Source: an uncultured Collinsella sp. (GTDB lineage: Bacteria; Actinomycetota; Coriobacteriia; Coriobacteriales; Coriobacteriaceae). Taken from it: a stretch of 23,748 nt of DNA. The notes under the pieces were generated by a model. The model ran no database searches, was not told the DNA's origin, and saw only the letters and a list, made by a program, of their open reading frames with translations. Shown here piece by piece: positions 1-6,671 of the stretch; the first letter of the stretch is position 1, and each line of letters starts with the position of its first letter. The stretch is taken from contig USLO01000007.1 of the NCBI GenBank assembly GCA_900555515.1, positions 1-23,748 of the forward strand, written 5' to 3'. Position numbers and translations under genes: made by a program.

Positions 1-9
1 CGGATTCGC

Positions 10-51
10 GCCTCAGGACTCAGCGCAACGCGTTGCGCTGAGTCCTGAGGC
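10..51. repeat. 42-bp perfect palindrome
   Basis: The two 21-base halves are exact reverse complements and meet at the central ACGCGT with no loop. It lies at the window edge, upstream of the first gene, so it may end a transcription unit outside the window. No T-run follows it, so it is not a standard intrinsic terminator. Confidence 0.85.
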
Positions 52-60
52 TGTTGCAAT

Positions 61-79
61 GAAAATGAGAATCAAGGCA
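61..79. promoter_or_regulatory. possible Fur-like iron box
   Basis: The stretch GAAAATGAGAATCAAGGCA matches 12 of the first 14 positions of the classical Fur consensus (GATAATGATAATCATTATC) but loses the match in the last third. It lies upstream of the sortase-substrate promoter. One degenerate site without a visible Fur gene is weak evidence. Confidence 0.2.
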
Positions 80-113
80 AAAAAGCAGCAATGTTGTTTC
101 ATATAGAACTCAT

Positions 114-143
114 TAGTCACAATTTATAAAAAAGGGATATACT
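114..143 (+). promoter_or_regulatory. probable promoter of the SPATG surface protein
   Basis: A good -10 hexamer TATACT lies at 138-143. The best -35 candidate, TAGTCA at 114-119 with an 18-base spacer, is poor. The surrounding DNA is AT-rich compared with the rest of the window, as expected for a strong promoter. Confidence 0.45.
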
Positions 144-190
144 ACTAGGCACTTAAAGGTCCACAAGCTGCAAGTTGAGGAGTACCTAAC

Positions 191-754
191 ATGAAGAAGA
201 GATTCATGGCAGCACTGAGCGTTCTCGCTCTTGCCCTGGCTCTGCCCGTGGCTGCTTTCGCCGCCCCGAGCCCTGCCAACACCACCGCCACCGGCGCCAA
301 CAACGTGACCGCCAGCGTTAACAACGCTAACGTCAAGGTTGTTTCCACCACCAAGAACGCCGAGGGCACCCCTGCCAACGCCAACGTGGTCGCTTCCTTT
401 GAGATCACCGAGACCGTCGAGGGTACCGTTTCTGAGTCCAACCCGCTGACCGTCACCTTCACCCTTGGCAAGGCTTACGCCAACGCCAAGGTTACCGTCT
501 ATGTCCAGCACAACGACGGTAGCAAGGAGACCCTGAACCTCACTGCCGACAACAACGGCAATGTTACCTTTAAGGTCACCAAGCTCTCCACCTACACCAT
601 CGTGGCTGAGAAGACCGCTGCTGGCGCTGCTACCACCGACAACGGTGCTAAGTCCCCGGCTACCGGTGTGAACACCACCGCTGTTGCCGCTGTGGCTGCT
701 GTTGCCGCTGCTGGCGCTGCCTGCGCTTTTGTTGCTCTTCGCAAGAACAACTAG
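191..754 (+). CDS. secreted cell-wall-anchored protein with SPATG sorting signal
   Basis: A 187-residue exported protein of unknown specific function. Residues 1-24 form a signal peptide (basic MKKR start, hydrophobic core, AFA cleavage site). Residues about 25-150 are rich in Thr, Asn, Val and Ala and look like one beta-rich extracellular domain. The C-terminus has SPATG at 155-159, a hydrophobic Ala/Val segment and a short RKNN tail, the standard order of a sortase sorting signal with an LPXTG-like variant. GAGGAG at 177-182 supports the start. Codon choice is strongly biased to a few C-ending codons, suggesting high expression. The next gene is a sortase, so this is its likely substrate. 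A terminator follows at once, so most transcripts probably stop before the sortase. Confidence 0.8.
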   Translation: MKKRFMAALSVLALALALPVAAFAAPSPANTTATGANNVTASVNNANVKVVSTTKNAEGTPANANVVASFEITETVEGTVSESNPLTVTFTLGKAYANAKVTVYVQHNDGSKETLNLTADNNGNVTFKVTKLSTYTIVAEKTAAGAATTDNGAKSPATGVNTTAVAAVAAVAAAGAACAFVALRKNN

Positions 755-783
755 CACTCACACGGTTTCAACCGTAAGATTTG

Positions 784-813
784 AGGACCCGTACTTGTGC
801 GGGTCCTTTTTTT
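784..813 (+). terminator. intrinsic terminator after the SPATG protein
   Basis: AGGACCCG pairs with CGGGTCCT, extendable through a G-T pair, and is followed by seven T. It sits between the surface-protein gene and the sortase gene and probably makes the substrate more abundant than the enzyme. Confidence 0.85.
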
Positions 814-840
814 GGCCGATTTACAGGGTAAGGGAACACC

Positions 841-1659
841 ATGGCACAGCAGCCGCAGGGCAAGCATATGGAAGTTAAGCATATGGGCGACTCGGACAAA
901 AAGCGTCGCGCCACGATGCTCAAGGGCGTTTTCGTAGTGTTGTTGCTGGTCGCAGTCGGCTGCGGCGGCTACGTGCTCTATATGAATCATCTAGAGCAGC
1001 AGCGCGCCGAGGAGATGAGTGCAACAGGCAAGCCCGCCACGAAGGTCGAATCAAAGGGCAAGGAGCTGCCGGACAACCCCATCGACTTCGCTCCGCTCAT
1101 TCAAGAGAATGCCGATATCTATGCGTGGCTCTACATTCCGGGTGCGGATATCAACACGCCCTTGCTGCAGAGCACGACGGACGACCTGTTTTATCTGGAC
1201 CACGACAAGGACGGCAAGTACGACCCCTACGGCACAGCATTTAGCCAGATGGCAAACGCGCGTGACTTTAGCGATCCCGTCACAGTGATCTACGGCCATG
1301 TGAACGGCGGCGTGTTCCACAACTTGCATAACTTTGAGGACGCGGACTTCTTTAACGAGAACACCGAGTTCTATATCTACACGCCGGGCCATATTCTGAA
1401 GTATAAGATTGTCTCGGCCTATCAATATGACGACCGTCACATTCTCAACTCGTTTAACTTTGCCGACCCTGCCGTGCGCCAGGACTACTTTAATTCGGTC
1501 TGTAATCCGGACGCATTGCTCAAAAATGTACGTGACGGCGTGACACTTGATGCAGATAGTAAGATTGTGCAGTTGAGCACCTGCATGCTCGATAGCTCGC
1601 AGGGCAACTCGCGCTATATTGTGAGCGGTGTGTTAACAAGCGACCAGGAGACAAAATAG
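841..1659 (+). CDS. class B-like sortase
   Basis: A 272-residue membrane-anchored transpeptidase expected to cleave a C-terminal sorting motif and join the protein to peptidoglycan. The N-terminus is cytoplasmic and basic, with one membrane helix at about 28-48 (type II orientation). The catalytic triad is visible: His153 in YGHV, Cys248 in LSTC and Arg258 in NSRY. The text IYAWLYIPG followed by a YLDHD segment is typical of class B sortases. TAAGGG at about 828-834 supports ATG841; later in-frame ATGs at 868 and 883 have no better site. The gene follows a candidate substrate and is joined to an LCP gene two bases downstream. Sortase B in Firmicutes often anchors one dedicated substrate, which fits this arrangement, but the substrate link here is inferred from position. 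Confidence 0.9.
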   Translation: MAQQPQGKHMEVKHMGDSDKKRRATMLKGVFVVLLLVAVGCGGYVLYMNHLEQQRAEEMSATGKPATKVESKGKELPDNPIDFAPLIQENADIYAWLYIPGADINTPLLQSTTDDLFYLDHDKDGKYDPYGTAFSQMANARDFSDPVTVIYGHVNGGVFHNLHNFEDADFFNENTEFYIYTPGHILKYKIVSAYQYDDRHILNSFNFADPAVRQDYFNSVCNPDALLKNVRDGVTLDADSKIVQLSTCMLDSSQGNSRYIVSGVLTSDQETK

Positions 1660-1661
1660 TC

Positions 1662-2939
1662 ATGAACCCCCGTGGCAAGCACTTTATCGATGCGGTGGAT
1701 CCCGACGAAAATCAAGTAAACAATCCCGAGCGGCAGGTTCAGGATGAGGCGGAGCCTGTCGAGCCCCAATGGGAGACTAAAGGCACTCCGACACCTCAAC
1801 CTGACGAAAAATCCCAGAGCAAGGCCGAGGCCCCGTCCGACGCATCGGCAAAGACCGATGAAGCTGCGGCGCAGCCTGTTGATGAGGCAGAGTGGCCTTC
1901 GCTTGATGAGGCGGCACCTCAGCGTCGTCGACGCTCCAAAGAGTCGATTAAGCGCATCAAGCGCCGCCGCCGTATCCGCACGCTGCTGATCGTGCTGCTC
2001 GTGATTGGTGCGGTTGCTGCTGCGGGCTGGGACTTTGTGAATCACAGCGTGAACCAAGGCAAAAAGAAGATTGAGGAAAAGACCGAAAAGGTCATTAAGG
2101 CCAAGGGCGACACCATTACCTATAACGGCAAGAAGTATGCGCTCAACAAGCATATGGCCACGGTGGCGTTTATCGGCTTTGATGGCCGCAATAACGATGA
2201 CGGCACCCAGAAGGGCCAGTCCGATACCGTGATGGTCGTAGCGCTTAATACCGACACGGGCGAGGCCCGCGGCATTATCATCCCGCGTGACAGCATGGTT
2301 GCCGTAGATACGTATTCCAATGGTTCGTTTGCCGGCCAGGTGACCGAGCAGCTGTGCCTGCAATTTGCCTATGGCACCGATGGCGACAACTCATCGGCGC
2401 TGACGGCCGCCGCTGCCTCGCGCGTGCTCGATAACATTCCGGTCGACTATTACTACACGCTCAATATCGAGGGCGTGGCTCCCATTAATGACTCCATCGG
2501 CGGCGTGACGCTGGTGCCTACGCAGACTGTGCCGGGCACGTCGGTTGTCGAGGGCCAGGAGACCACGCTGTTTGGTACAACGGCAGAAAAGTACGTGCAG
2601 TGGCGCGACACGACGAATCTGACGTCTTCGCTTGATCGTACAGCGCGCCAGGTGAGCTACGTGCAGGCGTTTGCATCGAAGGTGCTCAGCAGTGCCAAGA
2701 GCAACCCCGCCATGCTCATCAGCCTGTATCAGGCCATGGGCGACTATACGTGGACCAATTTGGGTCTCGATGAGTTCAGCTATCTGGCGACCACGATGCT
2801 CGAGCACGGCCTGACTTCGTTTGATGTCGTGACGCTGCAGGGCACCATGCAGCAGGGCGATACCTTCGCCGAGTTCTATCTGGACCAGGACAACGTAAAG
2901 CAAACGGTCGTCGACACCTTCTATCATCCGGTCGACTAG
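1662..2939 (+). CDS. LCP (LytR-CpsA-Psr) family glycopolymer transferase
   Basis: A 425-residue membrane protein. Residues 1-105 form a long acidic cytoplasmic region ending in an Arg/Lys-rich stretch, residues 106-126 a membrane helix, and the rest an extracellular LCP domain. LCP hallmarks are GQSDTVMVVALNTDT, IPRDSMV and SLDRTARQVSYVQAF, which carry the Asp and Arg residues that bind polyprenyl-pyrophosphate. Family members transfer lipid-linked glycopolymers to peptidoglycan or, in Actinomyces oris, to a sortase-anchored surface protein. The start is two bases after the sortase stop, with AGGAG at 1646-1650, so the two genes are co-transcribed and probably translationally coupled. The acidic N-terminal region is longer than usual. 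The acceptor is unknown. Confidence 0.88.
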   Translation: MNPRGKHFIDAVDPDENQVNNPERQVQDEAEPVEPQWETKGTPTPQPDEKSQSKAEAPSDASAKTDEAAAQPVDEAEWPSLDEAAPQRRRRSKESIKRIKRRRRIRTLLIVLLVIGAVAAAGWDFVNHSVNQGKKKIEEKTEKVIKAKGDTITYNGKKYALNKHMATVAFIGFDGRNNDDGTQKGQSDTVMVVALNTDTGEARGIIIPRDSMVAVDTYSNGSFAGQVTEQLCLQFAYGTDGDNSSALTAAAASRVLDNIPVDYYYTLNIEGVAPINDSIGGVTLVPTQTVPGTSVVEGQETTLFGTTAEKYVQWRDTTNLTSSLDRTARQVSYVQAFASKVLSSAKSNPAMLISLYQAMGDYTWTNLGLDEFSYLATTMLEHGLTSFDVVTLQGTMQQGDTFAEFYLDQDNVKQTVVDTFYHPVD

Positions 2940-2944
2940 ATTGT

Positions 2945-2968
2945 TCCGCCGTTCTACCGAACGGCGGA
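2945..2968 (+). terminator. hairpin just after the LCP gene
   Basis: TCCGCCGTTC and GAACGGCGGA form a perfect 10-bp stem with a 4-base loop, six bases after the stop. There is no T-run, so termination here may be incomplete. Confidence 0.5.
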
Positions 2969-3019
2969 CCGGCCGACGCTGCGCGAGCCGCGTTCACACC
3001 AATCTGACGTTCAATTTCA

Positions 3020-3046
3020 AGGGCGCGACCAGAAGGTCAGCGCCCT
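3020..3046 (+). terminator. second hairpin after the LCP gene
   Basis: AGGGCGC-GACC pairs with GGTC-GCGCCCT (one bulged A), followed by the weak T-containing stretch CTCATTTC. With the preceding hairpin it probably ends the sortase-LCP operon. Confidence 0.55.
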
Positions 3047-3162
3047 CTCATTTCACGTCACCTTGGCGCAAATGCGGCTCGCTCGCTGGCGTTGTCAAAA
3101 CATCGACGTTGTCGGCAGATGGGGACGTTTCTTTTCTGCCGGCAGTTTGGGGCACTCCTGCA

Positions 3163-3684
3163 CTATTTCACGTACACCACGTTGTCGCGGCGGGGTTTGG
3201 GCTCGGGTAGCGTGTCCTCGGCGTAGCCCAGAATGCAATTGCCTACACCGCGCAGACTTCCGTCGGCGGGCAGACCCCATTTGGCCAGCAGTTCCAGTCC
3301 CTCGGGTGAGTCAAAGACCTCGTGCGCGCGGTGGATCCAACACGAATCGACGCCCAGCGCATAGGCTGCGTTGAGCAGGTTGCCCATGGCGAGCGAGCCG
3401 TCTTCCAGGTGCGTGGGTACGCTGCGGTCGACCAGCACCACCACAACGGTCTTGGCGCCGTAGAAGGGATCTCCCTCGCTGCCCATAACTTGGGCGTTGA
3501 GCTGCGAGAGGCGCTCGACGGTTGCGGGGTCGGTGACGGCGACGAACGTGACCGGCTGGCGTCCCATGCCGCTCGGCGCGTACTGGCCGGCTTCGATAAT
3601 GCGTGCGAGCTTCTCGGCCTCGACAGGGCGATCGCTGTATTTGCGGCAGCTGCGGCGGTGGATGAGCGCTTCGATGGTCTCCAT
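3163..3684 (-). CDS. nitroreductase family protein
   Basis: A 173-residue FMN-dependent nitroreductase-fold protein. It opens with METIEALIHRRSCRKYSDRPV, the standard RRS-R-Y-P start that binds FMN, followed by APSGMGRQP at about 36-44 and, near the end, GLPADGSLRGVGNCILGYA. The length fits the small monodomain branch of the family. These enzymes use NAD(P)H to reduce nitro groups, quinones or related acceptors; the substrate cannot be told from sequence. An earlier in-frame TTG exists at 3777, but the perfect AGGAGG at 3689-3694, spaced correctly before ATG3684, and the family-typical N-terminus fix the start. The gene stands alone, convergent with the LCP operon. Confidence 0.88.
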   Translation of the reverse strand: METIEALIHRRSCRKYSDRPVEAEKLARIIEAGQYAPSGMGRQPVTFVAVTDPATVERLSQLNAQVMGSEGDPFYGAKTVVVVLVDRSVPTHLEDGSLAMGNLLNAAYALGVDSCWIHRAHEVFDSPEGLELLAKWGLPADGSLRGVGNCILGYAEDTLPEPKPRRDNVVYVK

Positions 3685-3836
3685 GGGTCCTCCTGACGTT
3701 GGTTTCGTTGCCTCGTTCTTACCCGCCGAACCAAAACCGTAATCGCGCAGCCGGCCCCAAACAATGCAAGCTACCAAGTGGAAAAGTTGGTTTGCATAAA
3801 ACTTCAGCCAGAATGTGATAAACCGGTGGGATGGTT

Positions 3837-3849
3837 AAACGTTTTATCC
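3837..3849. promoter_or_regulatory. AAACGTTTTATCC motif, copy 1
   Basis: A 13-base motif identical to one overlapping the -35 region of the branched-chain aminotransferase promoter (10462-10474). Its centre AAACGTTT is palindromic with a central CG, like LacI-family operators. A shorter related form, AACGTTTATC, lies at 3929-3938. The rest of 3685-3975 holds no convincing gene; a possible -35 TTGCAT (3792-3797) and -10 TGATAA (3816-3821) precede the motif. Confidence 0.3.
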
Positions 3850-3975
3850 CGTCTACCCTGCGGTTTTTTACCACTTGCCTAAATGATGCGCGCATAAGCT
3901 CTGATAAAGGTTTTACTAAAGGAGCACCAACGTTTATCAACGCGCCATGGTGGCGCCGGGCCAGGAGGTAACATC

Positions 3976-4266
3976 ATGTTCCAGGCTGGAGATGTCGTCG
4001 AGACCGACTTCGAAGGATTTCTGAAGCTGCTGCGTTCCAAGACGCGCGCTTTCGTGTCGATTAACGATCACGAGTACTACATCACGCACACCGATGGCTA
4101 TTGGCGTGTTCAGGATTGCGAGGCCCTCAACGATAAGGGCCACTTTACTGACTGCTCCGAGCTGGTCAACACGGTCTGCGAGGTCGTCGAACTGCCGTGG
4201 ATCTGCGGCAAGAGCCTGCACGACAGCTTCTCGGGCGCCACGGTCTACGAGGCCGTCGCTGCTTAA
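3976..4266 (+). CDS. uncharacterised 96-residue protein with four cysteines
   Basis: A small, soluble, acidic protein with no signal peptide or membrane helix. I do not recognise the family. It has four cysteines (48, 60, 68, 77) and several aromatic residues (HEYYITHTDGYWRV at about 32-45), consistent with a compact domain; the spacing does not match a common zinc ribbon. AGGAGG at 3963-3968, seven bases before the ATG, and a strong terminator after the stop argue that it is a real, well-translated gene. It is transcribed alone, divergent from the nitroreductase. A palindrome GCGCCATGGTGGCGC lies just upstream at 3942-3956 and could form a leader hairpin next to the ribosome binding site. 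Confidence 0.7.
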   Translation: MFQAGDVVETDFEGFLKLLRSKTRAFVSINDHEYYITHTDGYWRVQDCEALNDKGHFTDCSELVNTVCEVVELPWICGKSLHDSFSGATVYEAVAA

Positions 4267-4292
4267 CAGCCAACACTCGATATTCTCTCGCA

Positions 4293-4328
4293 ACCGCCGG
4301 CGCCGCCCCCGCGCCGGTGGTCTTTTTT
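4293..4328 (+). terminator. intrinsic terminator after the 96-residue protein
   Basis: ACCGCCGGCGC pairs with GCGCCGGTGGT (11 bp, one G-T pair), followed by C and six T. Confidence 0.88.
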
Positions 4329-4370
4329 GTCGATATGCTTATGTAGAGCCGACCATAAACAACGAGCTTA

Positions 4371-4399
4371 TTGACGATAGTCAAAACTCGGACTAATGT
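4371..4399 (+). promoter_or_regulatory. promoter of the marR-ABC exporter operon
   Basis: A -35 box TTGACG (4371-4376) and a -10 box TAATGT (4394-4399) are separated by exactly 17 bases. The first copy of a 16-bp repeat fills the spacer, and the expected start of transcription is near 4406. Confidence 0.75.
4380..4395. promoter_or_regulatory. probable MarR operator, copy 1
   Basis: GTCAAAACTCGGACTA, preceded by TA, contains the inverted repeat TAGTC-N8-GACTA. It occupies the spacer between the -35 and -10 boxes, so a bound protein would block RNA polymerase. An identical copy lies 34 bp downstream. Confidence 0.65.
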
Positions 4400-4413
4400 A
4401 GAGATATGAATTG

Positions 4414-4429
4414 GTCAAAACTCGGACTA
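4414..4429. promoter_or_regulatory. probable MarR operator, copy 2
   Basis: An exact second copy of GTCAAAACTCGGACTA, in the leader just after the expected transcription start and ahead of the regulator's start codon. The 34-bp spacing is about three helical turns, which would put two dimers on nearly the same face of the DNA. Confidence 0.65.
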
Positions 4430-4445
4430 TCGAATGGCAGGAGAG

Positions 4446-4946
4446 ATGAATAGTGCAGTTAGCCCGGTCGATTTCGACCGGATGCTCAACGGGCTTGACC
4501 GTATCTATTCGGAGTTCGCGCGCGCCTGCGGTCTTTCGGACTGTGCCTACTGGATGCTCGTCGACACGAGTGCAGCGGGCGGAAGCGTTGCCGTGAGTCG
4601 GCTGACGAGTGAATGGTTCTACAGCAAACAGACCATCAATTCGGCGATCAAGACGCTTAGGGCGCGAGGGCTTGCGACGTTGGAGTTTGCCGAGGGCAGT
4701 TGTAAGAACAAGGTTGTGCGACTGACCGAAGAAGGCGTGCGGTTTGCCAAGCGCTACGCGTTGCCGGCGCAAAAAGCCGAGCAGCAGGCATTCGACGCGC
4801 TCGAGCCGTGGGAACAGCGCGAGATCATGCGCTTGGTCGGTAAGTTCTCCCATGTTCTGAACGAAGAGTGCGAGGCATTTAAACGGCAAGTGGCCGCCGA
4901 GAACGAGACTGACGATAAGGGCGAGGGGGACACATGCGACTCTTAA
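4446..4946 (+). CDS. MarR family transcriptional regulator
   Basis: A 166-residue winged-helix regulator. The recognition region VSRLTSEWFYSKQTINSAIKTL is followed by the wing segment ARGLATLEF and the strand NKVVRLTEEG, the usual MarR order, with helical dimerisation regions at both ends. It is the first gene of an operon with a two-subunit ABC exporter whose start overlaps its 3' end by 13 bases, so it most likely represses its own operon through the two repeats at the promoter and releases on binding an exporter substrate. The start is uncertain: ATG4446 has AGGAG only two bases away, while ATG4434 (four residues longer) has no ribosome binding site. A 15-codon reading frame at 4406-4453 overlaps ATG4446 and might couple translation. 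Confidence 0.88.
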   Translation: MNSAVSPVDFDRMLNGLDRIYSEFARACGLSDCAYWMLVDTSAAGGSVAVSRLTSEWFYSKQTINSAIKTLRARGLATLEFAEGSCKNKVVRLTEEGVRFAKRYALPAQKAEQQAFDALEPWEQREIMRLVGKFSHVLNEECEAFKRQVAAENETDDKGEGDTCDS

Positions 4947-6670
4947 TGAGGTTTATGAGGCCGTACCGTGGTCTGATTGCGGTGACGCTGTTTGCGGTGC
5001 TGATAGATAACGTCGGTACGCTGTTGGTTCCCACGATGCTGGCGAACATGGTCAACACCGGTATTACCACGGGCGATGTCGACTATATATTACGCAACGG
5101 CCTGTACATGCTTATCGCGACCGGCATGGCCAGCGGCGGCACGGTGCTGGGCTGCTATCTTTCGGCGCGCCTGGCCGCCAACGTGGCCTGCGATATCCGC
5201 AATGCCGTGTACGACAAGTCGCTCGAGCTGTCCGCCAGCGACTTTGAACGCTTTGGCACGGGTTCGATGATCACGCGCTCGCTCAACGACATCAACGTGA
5301 TTCAGCAAGCTGTCCTTCAGACGATTCAGCTGGTGCTGCCGGTGCCGTTCTTGGCCGTGGCAGGCATCATTTTTGCTTGGTTCATCGATCCCGCCATGGG
5401 CACGCTGCTGGGCGTAGTCGTTGCGATCGTGCTGGTGGCGGCGGTCTTTACCGTTGCCAACGCCGCGCCGATCTTTATGCGCCTGCAGAGCTTTATCGAC
5501 CGCATGAACGTGGTGCTGCGCGAGAACATCGTGGGCGTGCGCGTCATCCGCGCATTTAACAAGGAGCGCCACGAGGAGCAGCGCCTGGACGAGGTGTTTA
5601 GCGATTACGCGGCCAACGCCATCAAGGTCAACCACCTGTTTGTGGGTCTCGACAGCTCCAGCTTCTTTTTGATGAATATCGCCGAGGTGGCGGTGCTGTG
5701 GGTGGGCGGCAACCGCGTGGGCGTCCACGCCATGCAAATCGGCAGCATCTCGGCCGTGCTGGAGTACGCGATCCTGATCCTGTTCTTTGTGATGATGGCG
5801 CAGATGGTGATTCTGACGCTTCCGCGCGCTGCGGCGTGCCTGAACCGTGCGCAGCAGGTGTTGGAGATTGAGCCGAGCATCGTGGACGGCAAGCGCACGC
5901 TGGACACGTGCGCGGCGGAGCCTGTTGACGGTGCCGATGCGGTTGCCGTGTTCGACCATATGTCGTTCCGTTTTGACGATGCCGACGAGGACACCCTGTG
6001 CGACCTGAGCTTTGCCTGTCGCCGCGGACAGACGACCGCGATTGTAGGCTCGACGGGTTCGGGCAAGTCGACGGTGGCCAAGCTCTTGTTGCGTTTCCAC
6101 GATGCCACGAAGGGCGCCATTCGCCTGAACGGCATCGATCTGCGCGACCTTTCGCAAGGTGAGATTCGCGGGCATATCGCTTACGTTCCGCAGAAGGCGT
6201 GGCTGTTCTCGGGTACGGTGGCGAGCAACCTGCGCTTTGGCAACGAGGGCGCGACCGAGGCTGACATGCTCCATGCGCTGGAAGTTGCCCAGAGCACCTT
6301 TGTGCTCGACCAGCCGCAGGGGCTCGATACGCCGGTATCCCAGGGCGGCACGAACTTTTCGGGCGGTCAGCGCCAGCGCCTGGCGATCGCCCGCGCACTC
6401 ATGAAGCGCGCCGATCTATATATCTTCGACGACAGTTTTTCGGCCCTGGACTTTAAGACCGATGCGGCACTGCGCCATGCGCTGCAGGACGAGACGTGCG
6501 ATGCCGCGGTGCTCATCATCGCCCAGCGCATCTCGACTATTTTGCATGCCGATCAGATCGTGGTGCTCAAAGACGGCGAGATTGTGGGCCTAGGCACGCA
6601 CGACGAGCTCATGGAAACCTGCGAGGTGTACCGTGCTATTGCGGAATCGCAGATGAAGGGAGGTGAGTAG
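4934..6670 (+). CDS. ABC exporter half-transporter, degenerate-site subunit
   Basis: A 578-residue ABCB-type exporter: a six-helix membrane domain (about 1-310) and an ATPase domain (about 335-575). The ATPase has Walker A GSTGSGKST (372-380) and a canonical signature SGGQ (476-479). The Walker B is IFDD, with Asp500 where catalytic Glu is expected, and the H-loop has Gln531 instead of His. This is the degenerate-site pattern of heterodimeric exporters such as LmrCD and TM287/288, where this subunit supplies the good signature and its partner the catalytic residues. It overlaps the marR gene by 13 bases and its partner starts one base after its stop. Drug or lipid efflux is likely; the substrate is unknown. 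Confidence 0.92.
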   Translation: MRLLMRFMRPYRGLIAVTLFAVLIDNVGTLLVPTMLANMVNTGITTGDVDYILRNGLYMLIATGMASGGTVLGCYLSARLAANVACDIRNAVYDKSLELSASDFERFGTGSMITRSLNDINVIQQAVLQTIQLVLPVPFLAVAGIIFAWFIDPAMGTLLGVVVAIVLVAAVFTVANAAPIFMRLQSFIDRMNVVLRENIVGVRVIRAFNKERHEEQRLDEVFSDYAANAIKVNHLFVGLDSSSFFLMNIAEVAVLWVGGNRVGVHAMQIGSISAVLEYAILILFFVMMAQMVILTLPRAAACLNRAQQVLEIEPSIVDGKRTLDTCAAEPVDGADAVAVFDHMSFRFDDADEDTLCDLSFACRRGQTTAIVGSTGSGKSTVAKLLLRFHDATKGAIRLNGIDLRDLSQGEIRGHIAYVPQKAWLFSGTVASNLRFGNEGATEADMLHALEVAQSTFVLDQPQGLDTPVSQGGTNFSGGQRQRLAIARALMKRADLYIFDDSFSALDFKTDAALRHALQDETCDAAVLIIAQRISTILHADQIVVLKDGEIVGLGTHDELMETCEVYRAIAESQMKGGE

Positions 6671-6671
6671 C

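Noticed and set aside
113..757. A minus-strand Gly/Ser-rich 214-codon frame.
   Set aside because: Antisense of the SPATG protein gene, whose signal peptide, sorting signal and ribosome site make the plus strand the coding one.
3096..3160. GGGGACGTTTCTTTTCTGCC region with CGGCAGA/TCTGCCG inverted repeat, considered a REP or transposon remnant.
   Set aside because: Only one short copy is visible and no transposase is nearby; it could equally be part of the nitroreductase transcript end.
4380..4429. Repeats at 4380 and 4414 considered as the start of a CRISPR array.
   Set aside because: Only two 16-bp copies with one short spacer, placed exactly on a promoter; operators explain them better. 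No cas genes are present.
5090..6274. A 394-codon minus-strand frame.
   Set aside because: Antisense shadow of the ABC exporter subunit at 4934-6670, no ribosome site and no domain. The same holds for 7215-8537 and 10556-11677.
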